This document shows, in pieces, positions 18,521 through 27,907 of a DNA stretch of 64,000 nt. How positions within the stretch are numbered: position 1 is the stretch's first letter; every line of letters begins with the position of its first letter. The stretch spans positions 1 to 64,000 of the forward strand of contig NZ_SNXI01000007.1 in NCBI RefSeq assembly GCF_004362895.1. Reading direction: 5' to 3'. The stretch is from Idiomarina aquatica. GTDB lineage: Bacteria > Pseudomonadota > Gammaproteobacteria > Enterobacterales > Alteromonadaceae. The notes beneath the pieces are model-generated. The model was not told the DNA's origin. It made no database searches and saw nothing but the letters and a program-made list of their open reading frames with translations. The translations under genes and the position numbers were made by a program.

Positions 18521-18536
18521 GTTATATCCTCAACTC

Positions 18537-19361
18537 TTATTTGTTGCGACGGCGTACGATGAATTTATCGGTACGCTTGTTCTTACGGGTTTTATAGCCC
18601 TTGGTCGGCGTGCCCCAAGGTGTCACTGGGTGACGACCACCAGAGGTACGGCCTTCACCACCACCGTGCGGGTGATCAACCGGGTTCATCGCCACACCGC
18701 GAACGGTAGGACGAACACCGCGCCAACGTTTGGCACCAGCTTTACCCAATTGTTGTAGCATATGCTCAGCATTGCCCACTTCGCCGATAGTTGCACGACC
18801 TTCAGACTGTACGCGACGCATCTCGCCAGAACGTAAGCGGATGGTGACATAAGCACCGTCACGCGCAACGATCTGTGCGTAAGCACCTGCAGAGCGTGCT
18901 AACTGAGCACCTTTGCCAGGTTGCATTTCGATGGCGTGTACAACACTACCTACCGGAATGTTACGCATTGGTAATGCGTTACCCGGTTTGATTGGCGCAT
19001 CAGAACCTGATTGTACGCGGTCACCCACGTTCAAGTTCTTAGGAGCCAACATGTAGCGACGCTCACCGTCTACGTACAATATCAGAGCGATGTTCGCTGA
19101 ACGGTTTGGATCGTATTCGATACGCTCAACCTTTCCAGGAATACCGTCTTTATTACGTTTAAAGTCGATAATACGGTAGTGGTGCTTGTGACCGCCGCCG
19201 ATATGGCGAACCGTAATACGACCGTTGTTGTTACGACCACCTGACTTGCTGATTTTTTCCAGCAACGGTGCGTAAGGCTTGCCTTTGTACAGTTCCTGAC
19301 CAACGACTTTAATCTTGTGGCGTTGACCCGGAGACGTAGGCTTACTTTTAACTACAGCCAT
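18537..19361 (-). CDS. rplB: 50S ribosomal protein L2
   Basis: L2 supports the peptidyl-transferase centre and joining of the subunits. The 274-residue protein starts [15 protein letters not shown]. Near its C-terminus it carries [20 protein letters not shown], which includes the functionally important histidine (H229 in E. coli). It lies between rplW and rpsS. Confidence 0.98.
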   Translation of the reverse strand: MAVVKSKPTSPGQRHKIKVVGQELYKGKPYAPLLEKISKSGGRNNNGRITVRHIGGGHKHHYRIIDFKRNKDGIPGKVERIEYDPNRSANIALILYVDGERRYMLAPKNLNVGDRVQSGSDAPIKPGNALPMRNIPVGSVVHAIEMQPGKGAQLARSAGAYAQIVARDGAYVTIRLRSGEMRRVQSEGRATIGEVGNAEHMLQQLGKAGAKRWRGVRPTVRGVAMNPVDHPHGGGEGRTSGGRHPVTPWGTPTKGYKTRKNKRTDKFIVRRRNK

Positions 19362-19375
19362 GATTATTCCTCCTG

Positions 19376-19678
19376 TTACTCAGCGCCGCCAACGAAGTCG
19401 ATGTCAGCACCCTCTTTCAGGGCTACATACGCTTTTTTCCAATCGTTACGTTTACCGAAACGGAAACCGGTACGCTTGGTTTTACCCTTCACGTTAACAG
19501 TGCGTACGTTCTTAACTTCAACTTCAAAAAGTTTTTCGACAGCCGCTTTAATTTCGGATTTAGTTGCATCTTTTGCGACCTTGAAAACAACCGTGTTGTT
19601 GCCTTCAGCCGTCATGGTGCTTTTTTCCGAAACGTGAGGTGCTAGGATCACATTAAGCAAACGTTCTTCGCGCATCAT
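19376..19678 (-). CDS. rplW: 50S ribosomal protein L23
   Basis: L23 at the exit tunnel docks trigger factor and SRP. The 100-residue product starts [20 protein letters not shown] and contains [20 protein letters not shown]. Its ATG overlaps the rplD TGA (ATGA), so the two are translationally coupled. Confidence 0.97.
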   Translation of the reverse strand: MMREERLLNVILAPHVSEKSTMTAEGNNTVVFKVAKDATKSEIKAAVEKLFEVEVKNVRTVNVKGKTKRTGFRFGKRNDWKKAYVALKEGADIDFVGGAE

Positions 19679-20280
19679 GATAACACCTCCTCAAGCTGCT
19701 TGACTGCGTCGGCAGTCATCAGGACGTTTTCGAAAGCGATTAAGCTAACAGGGTCGATACCTTGAACGTCGCGTACATCAACTTTATGCAAGTTGCGTGA
19801 CGCCAGGAACAAGTTCTCGTCCACGTCTTTAGTCACAATCAAAACGTCATTCAGGTTCAAACCTTTCAGTTTTTCAACCAGTTGCTTAGTCTTCGGTGCT
19901 TCAACACTGAAGTTTTCAACAACGGTTAAACGATCCTGACGAATCAATTCAGACACGATGCTTTTAATTGCACCGCGATACATTTTCTTATTTACCTTTT
20001 GGGCGTGACTTTGCGGTTTAGCCGCGAAAGTTGCACCACCCGAGCGCCAGATCGGACTGCGGATAGTACCCGCACGAGCACGACCGGTGCCTTTTTGACG
20101 CCATGGCTTCTTGCCGCCGCCAGCTACTTCAGAACGAGTCTTCTGTGCTTTTGTACCCTGACGAGCACCGGCTGCGTACGCTACAACTACCTGGTGGACA
20201 AGTGCTTCGTTGTACTCACGTCCAAAGGTAGCTTCGGAAACCTCAAGAGCGCCTTTTGCGTCTTTCAATGTTAATTCCAT
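19675..20280 (-). CDS. rplD: 50S ribosomal protein L4
   Basis: L4 lines the exit tunnel and, in E. coli, represses its own S10 operon through the leader RNA. I choose ATG 20280 ([20 protein letters not shown], 201 residues) to match the family N-terminus; GAGGAG lies 7 bases upstream, and an earlier ATG at 20286 is possible. [20 protein letters not shown] is the tunnel loop. It follows rplC by about 18 bases. Confidence 0.96.
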   Translation of the reverse strand: MELTLKDAKGALEVSEATFGREYNEALVHQVVVAYAAGARQGTKAQKTRSEVAGGGKKPWRQKGTGRARAGTIRSPIWRSGGATFAAKPQSHAQKVNKKMYRGAIKSIVSELIRQDRLTVVENFSVEAPKTKQLVEKLKGLNLNDVLIVTKDVDENLFLASRNLHKVDVRDVQGIDPVSLIAFENVLMTADAVKQLEEVLS

Positions 20281-20298
20281 CACCATTCTCCTCAGACG

Positions 20299-20937
20299 TT
20301 ACGCCTTGACCGCAGGTTTAACGATAACATCACTGCCGGTAGCACCAGGGACCGCACCTTTGATCAACAACAAGTTGCGTTCTGCATCTACACGGACCAA
20401 CTCAAGTGATTGAGTGGTGACGCGTTCGTTACCCATTTGACCAGCCATTTTTTTGCCTTTAAATACTTTACCAGGCGACTGGTTTTGACCGATTGAACCC
20501 GGTGCACGGTGTGATAATGAGTTACCGTGGGTAGCGTCCTGAGTACGGAAGTTCCAGCGCTTCACGGTACCGGCAAAGCCTTTACCTTTAGAAGTACCAG
20601 TAACGTCCACTTTTTTAGTTTCTGCAAAAACTTCTACAGTCAGTTCAGAACCCACTGCATAATCTTCGCCTTCGCCATTTTCAAGGCGGAATTCCCAAAG
20701 ACCGCGACCAGCCTCTGTACCAGCTTTAGCAAAATGACCTGCTAAAGGCTTGGTGACACGACTCGCTTTCTTCTCGCCTGTGGTCACTTGAAGCGCGCGA
20801 TAACCGTCTGTGTCTTCAGATTTAACCTGAGTCACACGGTTCGCCAACACTTCGATCACAGTAACAGGAACAGAAGCGCCGTCTTCCTGGAAGACACGCG
20901 TCATTCCTACTTTACGACCGACTAGACCTATAGCCAT
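20299..20937 (-). CDS. rplC: 50S ribosomal protein L3
   Basis: L3 initiates 50S assembly and reaches the peptidyl-transferase centre. The 212-residue protein starts [20 protein letters not shown]. It carries [19 protein letters not shown], including the glutamine methylated by PrmB in E. coli. It is the second gene of the S10 operon, 38 bases after rpsJ. Confidence 0.97.
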   Translation of the reverse strand: MAIGLVGRKVGMTRVFQEDGASVPVTVIEVLANRVTQVKSEDTDGYRALQVTTGEKKASRVTKPLAGHFAKAGTEAGRGLWEFRLENGEGEDYAVGSELTVEVFAETKKVDVTGTSKGKGFAGTVKRWNFRTQDATHGNSLSHRAPGSIGQNQSPGKVFKGKKMAGQMGNERVTTQSLELVRVDAERNLLLIKGAVPGATGSDVIVKPAVKA

Positions 20938-20975
20938 TGTTAAAACCTCTCGTGTGTAATCCTATTACTGCCCAC

Positions 20976-21460
<485 letters not shown>

Positions 21461-21466
21461 TCGCGA

Positions 21467-21494
21467 ATTATACACCTTCGCGACCGTATGTCAA
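21467..21494 (-). promoter_or_regulatory. S10 operon promoter
   Basis: The minus strand has TTGACA (21494-21489) and TATAAT (21472-21467), both perfect sigma70 hexamers, with a 16-base spacer. This is the strongest promoter I can see in the window and fits the expected demand for ribosomal protein mRNA. Confidence 0.88.
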
Positions 21495-21507
21495 CATTTA
21501 GCAATAT

Positions 21508-21565
21508 GTAGGTTGCGCCTATGGCGCGACTTCTTGGTAGAACTTGCGCTAAAAGCGCAAGCTAC
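21508..21565. repeat. REP-like inverted hairpin pair (BIME-like)
   Basis: Two hairpins face each other, each opening with GTAG on its own strand. The first is GTAGGTTGCGCC, loop TAT, GGCGCGAC on plus. The second is GTAGCTTGCGCT, loop TTT, AGCGCAAG on minus. GTAG followed by an imperfect palindrome is the layout of REP sequences mobilised by RAYT transposases, and paired REPs form BIMEs. The element includes the stop codon of the dipeptidase gene and has no T-run. I saw no second copy and no RAYT gene in this window. Confidence 0.6.
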
Positions 21566-22758
21566 TTGGCGTGATCCAAAACCTGCTGCCAAACGCGGGT
21601 AAAGTTACCACCCAGAATCATTTCAATTTCTTTTTCGGAGTAGTCACGGTCTAACAGACCCTGAACTAAATTAGGATAAGTAGAAACATCTTTTAGGCCA
21701 ACCGGCAGTGAGTCACCAACGCCATCATAATCTGAGCCAATACCAATATGCTCAACACCAATTAATTCTTTGACGTGGTCGATGTGGTCCAATACCTGTT
21801 CCAGCGTCGCGTAGGGGTATGGATTAGTTGCTTCGATTTCAGCAACACGGCGCTTCGCTTCATCACTGTCCTCGCCAAACTGCTGGTAAACGGCTTGAAT
21901 CCGTTTTTTCATCATATCGCGGTAACGATTGGCTTGTTGGGCAACAAACGACGAACCGAAATTAATTTGTACTACACCGCCATTTTCAGCCAGTTTTTTG
22001 AGCATATCGTCGCTCATATTGCGTTCAAAGCCCGGAGTAAAGCTACGTAACGACGAATGCGAGGCTATAACCGGCGCTTCAGTCGTTTCGATAACGTCGT
22101 AAAAGGCTTCGTCAGAGATATGTGATACATCGATCATCATGCCAATATCGTTACACGCTTTGACCAGTTCAAAGCCAAACTCGCTAAGCCCGTCCCATTG
22201 CTTGCGGATGTCATAGGACGAGTCAGAGATATGATTGGTTTGTGAGTGAGCAAACGAAATATATCGTACGCCACGCTCATAGAACATTTCCAGGTTGTCG
22301 AGATCGCCCTCCATTGGGGTTCCGTTTTCCATCCCCATAGCGATAGACATCAGTCCATTATTCATATTTTCGCGCGCTTCAGCGGGCGAATAGGCAAGTG
22401 CAAATTTATTCGGTGCGCGACCCACCAATGCTTCCATACTATCAATCAAGTCATGAGCTAACTCAATACTGCCACCGGTTTGCTCATATTCGGCCGGGAT
22501 ATAAATAGCCATAAAGGGTACGTTCAGACCGCCCTCTACTGCACGGGGGTAGTCAAAGTCGCCGCTTTCTGTGGCAACAGTTACATCTTCCCAGCTATTA
22601 TGAATTCGATAGGGCACATCAATATGGGTATCGGCGATAAGATATTTTTTTGCCAGTTGTTTTGCTTTGTCGCTCGCCTGGTATTCCTGTGCGCCGGCCA
22701 TAGTAGCCGCTACACTCATTACCGCCAGCACTGACGCTTTTATCGTTGTTTTTAACAT
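21562..22758 (-). CDS. exported M19 membrane dipeptidase
   Basis: A zinc dipeptidase of the renal-dipeptidase family (peptidase M19), predicted in the periplasm and likely to split dipeptides. I choose ATG 22758 (398 residues), 7 bases after GAGG; a longer reading to 22779 has no site. The signal peptide reads MLKTTIKASVLAVMSVAATM with AGA before cleavage. Visible metal ligands are the HID of IADTHIDVPYR (about residue 45), the Glu of MGMENGTP and the His of ASHSSLRSF; GIGSDYDGVG is also typical. The 3' end runs into a REP-like pair. Confidence 0.88.
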   Translation of the reverse strand: MLKTTIKASVLAVMSVAATMAGAQEYQASDKAKQLAKKYLIADTHIDVPYRIHNSWEDVTVATESGDFDYPRAVEGGLNVPFMAIYIPAEYEQTGGSIELAHDLIDSMEALVGRAPNKFALAYSPAEARENMNNGLMSIAMGMENGTPMEGDLDNLEMFYERGVRYISFAHSQTNHISDSSYDIRKQWDGLSEFGFELVKACNDIGMMIDVSHISDEAFYDVIETTEAPVIASHSSLRSFTPGFERNMSDDMLKKLAENGGVVQINFGSSFVAQQANRYRDMMKKRIQAVYQQFGEDSDEAKRRVAEIEATNPYPYATLEQVLDHIDHVKELIGVEHIGIGSDYDGVGDSLPVGLKDVSTYPNLVQGLLDRDYSEKEIEMILGGNFTRVWQQVLDHAK

Positions 22759-22815
22759 GCTTAATCCTCGGTAATACAATAAACTGTTTTCTGGATTAGG
22801 CAGGTTAACAAATCT

Positions 22816-22938
22816 TCAACTGTGACGCACTATAGATGCGCTGAATGCGATAAAAGCGCCGATTACTAACGTCCCTATTATCAGGGTTCCAACGACCGGC
22901 GCTACTAACCAGGCAAGCCACCATTCATTAATAAACAT
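22816..22938 (-). CDS. 40-residue single-span membrane protein
   Basis: An unrecognised small gene. It encodes a 40-residue product starting MFINEWWLAWLVAPVVGTLI, with a continuous hydrophobic stretch of roughly 25 residues and a basic end (VRHS). GAGG lies 6 bases before the ATG. It starts 18 bases after the stop of the next upstream gene (22957-23223), so the two are probably one transcript. The tryptophan-rich N-terminus and glycine-spaced helix suit an inner-membrane miniprotein. No function can be assigned. Confidence 0.6.
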   Translation of the reverse strand: MFINEWWLAWLVAPVVGTLIIGTLVIGAFIAFSASIVRHS

Positions 22939-22956
22939 GGTTAACCTCACGCACGT

Positions 22957-23223
22957 TTATTGAGTTTTTGGCTGGTTTTGCTTTTCTTCGGCCGGCTCGT
23001 TAGCAGCAACTGCCTGGTCGCTTTCTGAGGCAAGTAATTCATCACCCCATACGGTTAACGTCTCAATCACCGTGGCTTTGGTTGCGTTAAACAATTCAAC
23101 CGATACGTTTGCAACTTGCTCGCTAATAAAAGAGGTAGCTTCTTGCTCCGCTTGCTGTGCAGACGCTGCACTGGATACCATAAGTGCTGTAGCTGCCACT
23201 GAAGTTAAGATGACTTTTTTCAT
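22957..23223 (-). CDS. small exported protein of unknown function
   Basis: An 88-residue product with a clear signal peptide (MKKVILTSVAATALMVSSAA then SA) and AAGGAG 6 bases before the ATG. The mature part of about 65 residues is helical in character (QEATSFISEQVANVSVELF) and ends in a hydrophilic tail rich in E, Q, N and P. I do not recognise a family. It probably forms an operon with the 40-residue membrane protein downstream. Confidence 0.7.
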   Translation of the reverse strand: MKKVILTSVAATALMVSSAASAQQAEQEATSFISEQVANVSVELFNATKATVIETLTVWGDELLASESDQAVAANEPAEEKQNQPKTQ

Positions 23224-23409
23224 GATGTTCTCCTTTGTATTCTTGTTTGTGTTCGACTCAATAGTTAAGTCGTAGTTACTAATACAAAGGTTGTGCCAAC
23301 TTCTATTTGTTTACTAACACCATGATTTTATTGGTTTTTTATTTGCCTTCTAAAACACAGGCGAATACCGCCATTAACTACCAAATAATTAATTAGCTAA
23401 TTTAACCAA

Positions 23410-24405
23410 CTAACTGGTCAAATCCGCTAACGTCTCTTCAGGGTTAAGCCTAAACGCCAGTGCACCTTCTATTAATGCGCTCCCGTCTTTGGCTCGAGGA
23501 CCTTTTATACTCAAATATTGCCGCCATTTTTTACCACCCGGCTGGCCCTGGAATAGCCCCAGCATGTGGCGCACCACGTGCCACGCACGGCCACCTTGGC
23601 TTATATGTTCATTCACGTAGGTAATCATTTGCCTGGCAACCTGTTCGCGGTCGAACCCCAGCCGCTCCTCGCTCTCAATACCAGCTAACTCAGTGAGCAT
23701 CCAGGGATTTTGGTATGCTTCACGACCAATCATTACCGAATCCACGTGTTCAAGGTGCGCCAACACCTCAGCCTTGCTTTTTACACCGCCATTGATACTA
23801 ATGGGTGTATCGATATAACGTTGCTTAGCCTGATAAACACGCTGATACTGAAGTGGCGGTACCTCACGATTTTCTTTTGGGCTCAAACCACTCAGCCAGG
23901 CTTTTCGGGCATGCAGCGTCAACTGGTCAACACCGGCATCCACCACGGCATCTAAAAATTGATATAAAAATTCGTCTGAATCCTGTTCATCAATACCAAG
24001 CCGCGTTTTAACGGTGACCGGTATATCCACCACCCGCTTCATAGCCCTGACACAATCAGCTACGGATTCGGGCTGCGCCATCAAGCAAGCGCCAAAACTA
24101 CCATTTTGAACCCGATCGGACGGACAACCGACATTAATGTTTACCTCATCGTAACCCCGTTGCTGAGCCTGCTCGGCGCAGCGTGCCATAGCCTCAGGTT
24201 CACTGCCGCCAAGCTGCAAGGCGACCGGATGCTCAGCGTCATTATAAGCCAGGAAATCCTGTTGACCGAATAAAATTGCGCCAGTGGTTACCATTTCCGT
24301 ATAAAGTAAGGTTTTAGGAGTCAATAGCCGATGAAAATATCGACAATGACGATCGGTCCAATCCAGCATCGGGGCCACTGAGGTTTTGTAGGGATAGCTA
24401 GGCAT
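23410..24405 (-). CDS. dusA: tRNA-dihydrouridine synthase A
   Basis: DusA is an FMN enzyme that reduces uridine to dihydrouridine in the tRNA D-loop (U20/U20a in E. coli). The 331-residue protein starts with SVAPMLDWTDRHCRYFHRLL. It has the active-site region NVGCPSDRVQNGSFGACLM around residues 92-110, with the catalytic cysteine in the last block, and ends normally for DusA. It is divergent from zur, a neighbourhood shared with E. coli, where dusA lies beside zur. The intergenic gap holds no integrated element. Confidence 0.95.
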   Translation of the reverse strand: MPSYPYKTSVAPMLDWTDRHCRYFHRLLTPKTLLYTEMVTTGAILFGQQDFLAYNDAEHPVALQLGGSEPEAMARCAEQAQQRGYDEVNINVGCPSDRVQNGSFGACLMAQPESVADCVRAMKRVVDIPVTVKTRLGIDEQDSDEFLYQFLDAVVDAGVDQLTLHARKAWLSGLSPKENREVPPLQYQRVYQAKQRYIDTPISINGGVKSKAEVLAHLEHVDSVMIGREAYQNPWMLTELAGIESEERLGFDREQVARQMITYVNEHISQGGRAWHVVRHMLGLFQGQPGGKKWRQYLSIKGPRAKDGSALIEGALAFRLNPEETLADLTS

Positions 24406-24491
24406 ACGTTAGGCAAATCACTTGATAACAGAATTAATCCGCATTATACCGTAACAACAGGCATATCTCACCACCTACCCGTGCAAAACGG

Positions 24492-24519
24492 TTGCCTCTG
24501 ATTTAAAAGGCATTACAAT
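24492..24519 (+). promoter_or_regulatory. candidate zur promoter
   Basis: TTGCCT (24492-24497) and TACAAT (24514-24519) are 16 bases apart, about 30 bases before the zur ATG. This is a plausible sigma70 promoter. No convincing Zur operator palindrome overlaps it. Confidence 0.5.
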
Positions 24520-24548
24520 GAGGTTTCAGCATTAATACTGTGTAAACT

Positions 24549-24989
24549 ATGACCAAGTCAGAAACCGAGCGCCTTGTTCGCAAGGCTGAAAAACTTTGTC
24601 AGGCGCGTGGCGCCCGTATGACATCGACGCGTAAAGAAGTATTTGCCATTCTCGCCCAGCAGGATGGTTCAATTGGTGCTTATGATCTGCTCGATCAATT
24701 AAAAATTATCGTGCCAAATGCCAAACCACCTACTATTTACCGCGCATTGGATTTTTTACAAGAGCAAGGCTTTGTCCACAAAATCACTTCATCGAATAGT
24801 TTTGTACTTTGCTCGCATTTTGATCACCACCACCCGGTGCAAATGTTAATCTGTGAATCATGCGGAAACGTCCAGGAGATCCAATCTGACGGCGTTTACG
24901 AAGAGCTTCAGCATCAAGCTGAAGGACAAGGTTTTTTGGTACAAGAACAAACTATAGAGGCACACGGGCTTTGCGCTAAGTGCCACTAA
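24549..24989 (+). CDS. zur: zinc uptake regulator, Fur family
   Basis: Zur represses zinc uptake genes when zinc is plentiful. The 146-residue protein has a winged-helix domain (ARMTSTRKEVFAILAQQDGS, PPTIYRALDFLQEQGFVHKI) and a dimerisation domain. The latter holds HFDHHHPVQMLICESCGNV and a C-terminal CAKCH, so two CxxC pairs can bind structural zinc. These features and its position next to dusA favour Zur over Fur. The gene is monocistronic or reads into the M1 peptidase 55 bases on. Confidence 0.92.
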   Translation: MTKSETERLVRKAEKLCQARGARMTSTRKEVFAILAQQDGSIGAYDLLDQLKIIVPNAKPPTIYRALDFLQEQGFVHKITSSNSFVLCSHFDHHHPVQMLICESCGNVQEIQSDGVYEELQHQAEGQGFLVQEQTIEAHGLCAKCH

Positions 24990-25044
24990 CAGTATCATTA
25001 TTTAAGACTTTCCTTATAACAATACAAAATAGATAGGCCTTCCT

Positions 25045-27384
25045 ATGAAGTTAAATTACCTGTTGGGTATTACGATTGCAGGGTTAGGATTTTCCACGCT
25101 TGCCAGTGGTCAGGCGTTTGATGATAAATTTCGTCAGTTAAACGACGATAAATTTCGTACCCCTAACGTTTACCGTACAGCATCCGGCGCTCCGGGCCAC
25201 CAATACTGGCAGCAAGAGGTTGACTACGATATTCGCGTAACACTGAATGACGATAATCAAAGCGTCAGCGCGCGTAGCACCATTACCTATACCAATAACT
25301 CACCGGATACCCTGCGTTATTTGTGGGTGCAGTTAGACCAAAACCGGTTCAAAAAGGATTCAATTGGTCCCAAAACCCGCGCTACCTCAGCAGATAGCCT
25401 TGAACGGGTGAGCTTTTCTCGTATGGAAAGCATGTTAACCCAGGAAGAGTTTCCGGCTGGTTACACTATTACCGATGTCAGCGATACCCGCGGCGAGCCG
25501 ATGGATTACACCATCAATGACACCATGATGCGTATTGATTTAGATGAAGCACTGGCATCGGGTGAAAGCGTTACTTTTAACATCGGCTGGCAGAACAACA
25601 TTATCGAAGCTGATGTACTAGGTGGCCGTGGTGGTTACGAGTACTTCGAGGACGATGGTAACTATCTGTATGAAATGGCGCAGTGGTTCCCGCGTATGGC
25701 AGCCTACTATGATGTAGAAGGCTGGCAGAATAAGCAGTTTATCGGCAACGGTGAATTTGCCCTGGAGTTTGGCGATTACACTGTTGCGATTACGGTACCA
25801 GCCGATCATATCGTGGCCTCAACCGGCGAGCTACAAAATGCCGAAGAGGTGTTAACTGACGAACAATTAGATCGTCTAGAGCAAGCTAAATCATCTGACC
25901 AACCAGTTAAAATCGTGACTCAGGACGAAGCGCTGGAAAACGAAAAAGAAGGCACTGACGAAACCAAAACCTGGGTTTTTAAAGCCGATAAAGTTCGTGA
26001 TTTTGCCTGGGCATCATCGCGTAAGTTTATCTGGGATGCGCAGCGCTATCAAAAGGGTGACACCGACGTTATGGCAATGTCGTTTTACCCGGAAGAAGGC
26101 AACCCGCTATGGGAGCGTTATTCGACGGCGTCAATTATTCACACCATTGACGTATATAACGACTACAGCTTTGACTACCCCTACCCTGTTGCGATTTCAG
26201 TAAATGGTCCGGTCGGTGGTATGGAGTACCCTATGATCACCTTTAACGGTCCGCGCCCATATCTGGACGAAGAAAGTGGTGAGAAATATTACTCTAAACG
26301 CACTAAATACGGCCTGATTACCGTCATCATCCACGAAATCGGTCATATTTACTTCCCCATGATCGTCAACTCAGACGAACGCCAGTGGACCTGGATGGAC
26401 GAGGGTATCAACACCTACCTACAGTTCTTAGCGGAACAAGAATGGGAGCCCGACTATCCATCCTGGCGTGGCGATGCACGTAATATCGTGACCTATATGG
26501 CTAGTGATAACCAAATGCCGATTATGACTAACTCAGAATCTATTCTGCAGTTTGGTAATAACGCTTATGGTAAACCAGCGACAGCATTGAATATTCTGCG
26601 CGAAACTATCGTGGGTCGTGAATTATTTGACTTTGCCTTCCGTGAATACGCTAATCGCTGGAAGTTTAAACGACCGACTCCAGAAGACCTTTTCCGCACC
26701 TTAGAAGACGCCAGTGGCGTTGATCTTGACTGGTTCTTCCGTGGTTGGTTCTACACCACAGACCATGTCGACATCAGCCTGGATCAGGTCAATTTGCTGA
26801 CCGTCAGCACCCAGGATCCAGAGGTAGAGGCGGCATGGCGTAAGCAGGTTGATGAACAGGACCCGGAAACCATTACCGCGGTTCGTAATCAAGACGTAAT
26901 GTATAAAATCCACCAACAAGAACAGTTGCAGGACTTTTATAACGAGCATGACGAATACACGGTTACTAATGCTGATCGCAACAAATACAAGACGTTGCTG
27001 GATGGTCTTAATGAAGAACAAAAAGCAATGCTTGATAACGGCAGTAACTTTTATGTCTTAGACTTCAGTAATCTTGGCGGTCTGGTCATGCCTATTCTGC
27101 TTGATCTCCACTACCAAGACGGTAGTAAAGAACACGTCCGTATTCCGGCAGAAATCTGGCGTCGCTCGCCGCAGCAGGTCAGTAAATTGCTGATTCGCGA
27201 CAAAACCATCGCAGAAATCGTGCTCGACCCATACTGGGAAACCGCTGATGTTGATACTACCAACAACTATTGGCCAGCCCGTCCGGTGCCATCACGTATC
27301 GAACTATTTAAACGTGGTGATCGCGACAACAGCATGATGGAAGATTATGATGCAGAACTTAAAACAGACGACGATGAAGAATAA
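25045..27384 (+). CDS. exported M1-family zinc metallopeptidase
   Basis: The 779-residue protein has a signal peptide (MKLNYLLGITIAGLGFSTLA then SG). It carries the M1 aminopeptidase core: GGMEYP near 391-396, the substrate-anchor motif, and HEIGH at 430-434 with the third ligand Glu453 in WMDEGIN, fitting HExxH-18-E. GGMEY replaces the usual GAMEN, as in other M1-like secreted enzymes of this group. After the catalytic domain a 200-residue C-terminal part has no recognised domain. Probably a periplasmic or secreted peptidase. Its end overlaps the next gene, indicating a functional pair. Confidence 0.9.
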   Translation: MKLNYLLGITIAGLGFSTLASGQAFDDKFRQLNDDKFRTPNVYRTASGAPGHQYWQQEVDYDIRVTLNDDNQSVSARSTITYTNNSPDTLRYLWVQLDQNRFKKDSIGPKTRATSADSLERVSFSRMESMLTQEEFPAGYTITDVSDTRGEPMDYTINDTMMRIDLDEALASGESVTFNIGWQNNIIEADVLGGRGGYEYFEDDGNYLYEMAQWFPRMAAYYDVEGWQNKQFIGNGEFALEFGDYTVAITVPADHIVASTGELQNAEEVLTDEQLDRLEQAKSSDQPVKIVTQDEALENEKEGTDETKTWVFKADKVRDFAWASSRKFIWDAQRYQKGDTDVMAMSFYPEEGNPLWERYSTASIIHTIDVYNDYSFDYPYPVAISVNGPVGGMEYPMITFNGPRPYLDEESGEKYYSKRTKYGLITVIIHEIGHIYFPMIVNSDERQWTWMDEGINTYLQFLAEQEWEPDYPSWRGDARNIVTYMASDNQMPIMTNSESILQFGNNAYGKPATALNILRETIVGRELFDFAFREYANRWKFKRPTPEDLFRTLEDASGVDLDWFFRGWFYTTDHVDISLDQVNLLTVSTQDPEVEAAWRKQVDEQDPETITAVRNQDVMYKIHQQEQLQDFYNEHDEYTVTNADRNKYKTLLDGLNEEQKAMLDNGSNFYVLDFSNLGGLVMPILLDLHYQDGSKEHVRIPAEIWRRSPQQVSKLLIRDKTIAEIVLDPYWETADVDTTNNYWPARPVPSRIELFKRGDRDNSMMEDYDAELKTDDDEE

Positions 27385-27877
27385 ATTAGCCGTCTTTTTT
27401 ACTGCATTATTGTCACTTGCGCTGCTACCTCAGGTAGCAGCGCACAAGTATTTTTTTGGGCTGACTGAAGTCAGTTATAACCCCCGCACCCAACATGTCG
27501 AGGTTGTTCATCAATACACTCTGCATGACGTGCAACGGGCGTTACAGAAGCAGTACGGTGATGACTTCACGCTCGACAACCCTAACGCAGAAGCGCAAAT
27601 AATGCGTTGGCTTGAAAACCAATTCACCCTTTTTGACAGTAATGACAATAAAGTAAAGCTTAACTGGATTGGCTTTGAAGCTGACTTCCAGAATATTTGG
27701 CTTTACCAGGAAGTTGATATTGCCCCGACCGATTTTTGTAATTGGCGGGTGAGTAACAATATATTGATGCGCGAATTTGCTCCACAGGTGAATACCGTTA
27801 ACTTTGTAACCGATAACGGCACTGATGGCGTTACCTTGACTCGCGAAAACTATACAAAAGCGGTAAACTGCCAATAA
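27374..27877 (+). CDS. exported DUF6702-like protein
   Basis: The chosen ATG at 27374 overlaps the M1 gene by 11 bases (ATGAAGAATAA) and gives 167 residues; a longer reading to 27347 would spoil the signal peptide. The signal peptide is MKNKLAVFFTALLSLALLPQ then VAA. The mature protein begins HKYFFGLTEVSYNPRTQHVE, which resembles DUF6702 proteins, and has LHDVQRALQKQYG and paired cysteines (NWRVS region and final NCQ). Such proteins recur next to M1 peptidases in Alteromonadales and Bacteroidetes as I recall; role unknown, possibly a partner or inhibitor. Confidence 0.75.
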   Translation: MKNKLAVFFTALLSLALLPQVAAHKYFFGLTEVSYNPRTQHVEVVHQYTLHDVQRALQKQYGDDFTLDNPNAEAQIMRWLENQFTLFDSNDNKVKLNWIGFEADFQNIWLYQEVDIAPTDFCNWRVSNNILMREFAPQVNTVNFVTDNGTDGVTLTRENYTKAVNCQ

Positions 27878-27907
27878 ATACTTGCAACGACATAGGGACA
27901 AGATTGC

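Noticed and set aside
24406-24548. Phage attachment remnant at the 5' end of dusA
   Set aside because: dusA is a known integration hotspot, but no integrase, no duplicated dusA segment and no foreign gene is present.
24990-25044. Possible Zur operator before the M1 peptidase
   Set aside because: Only one half of a TATAAC-like palindrome is visible, without its partner at the right spacing.
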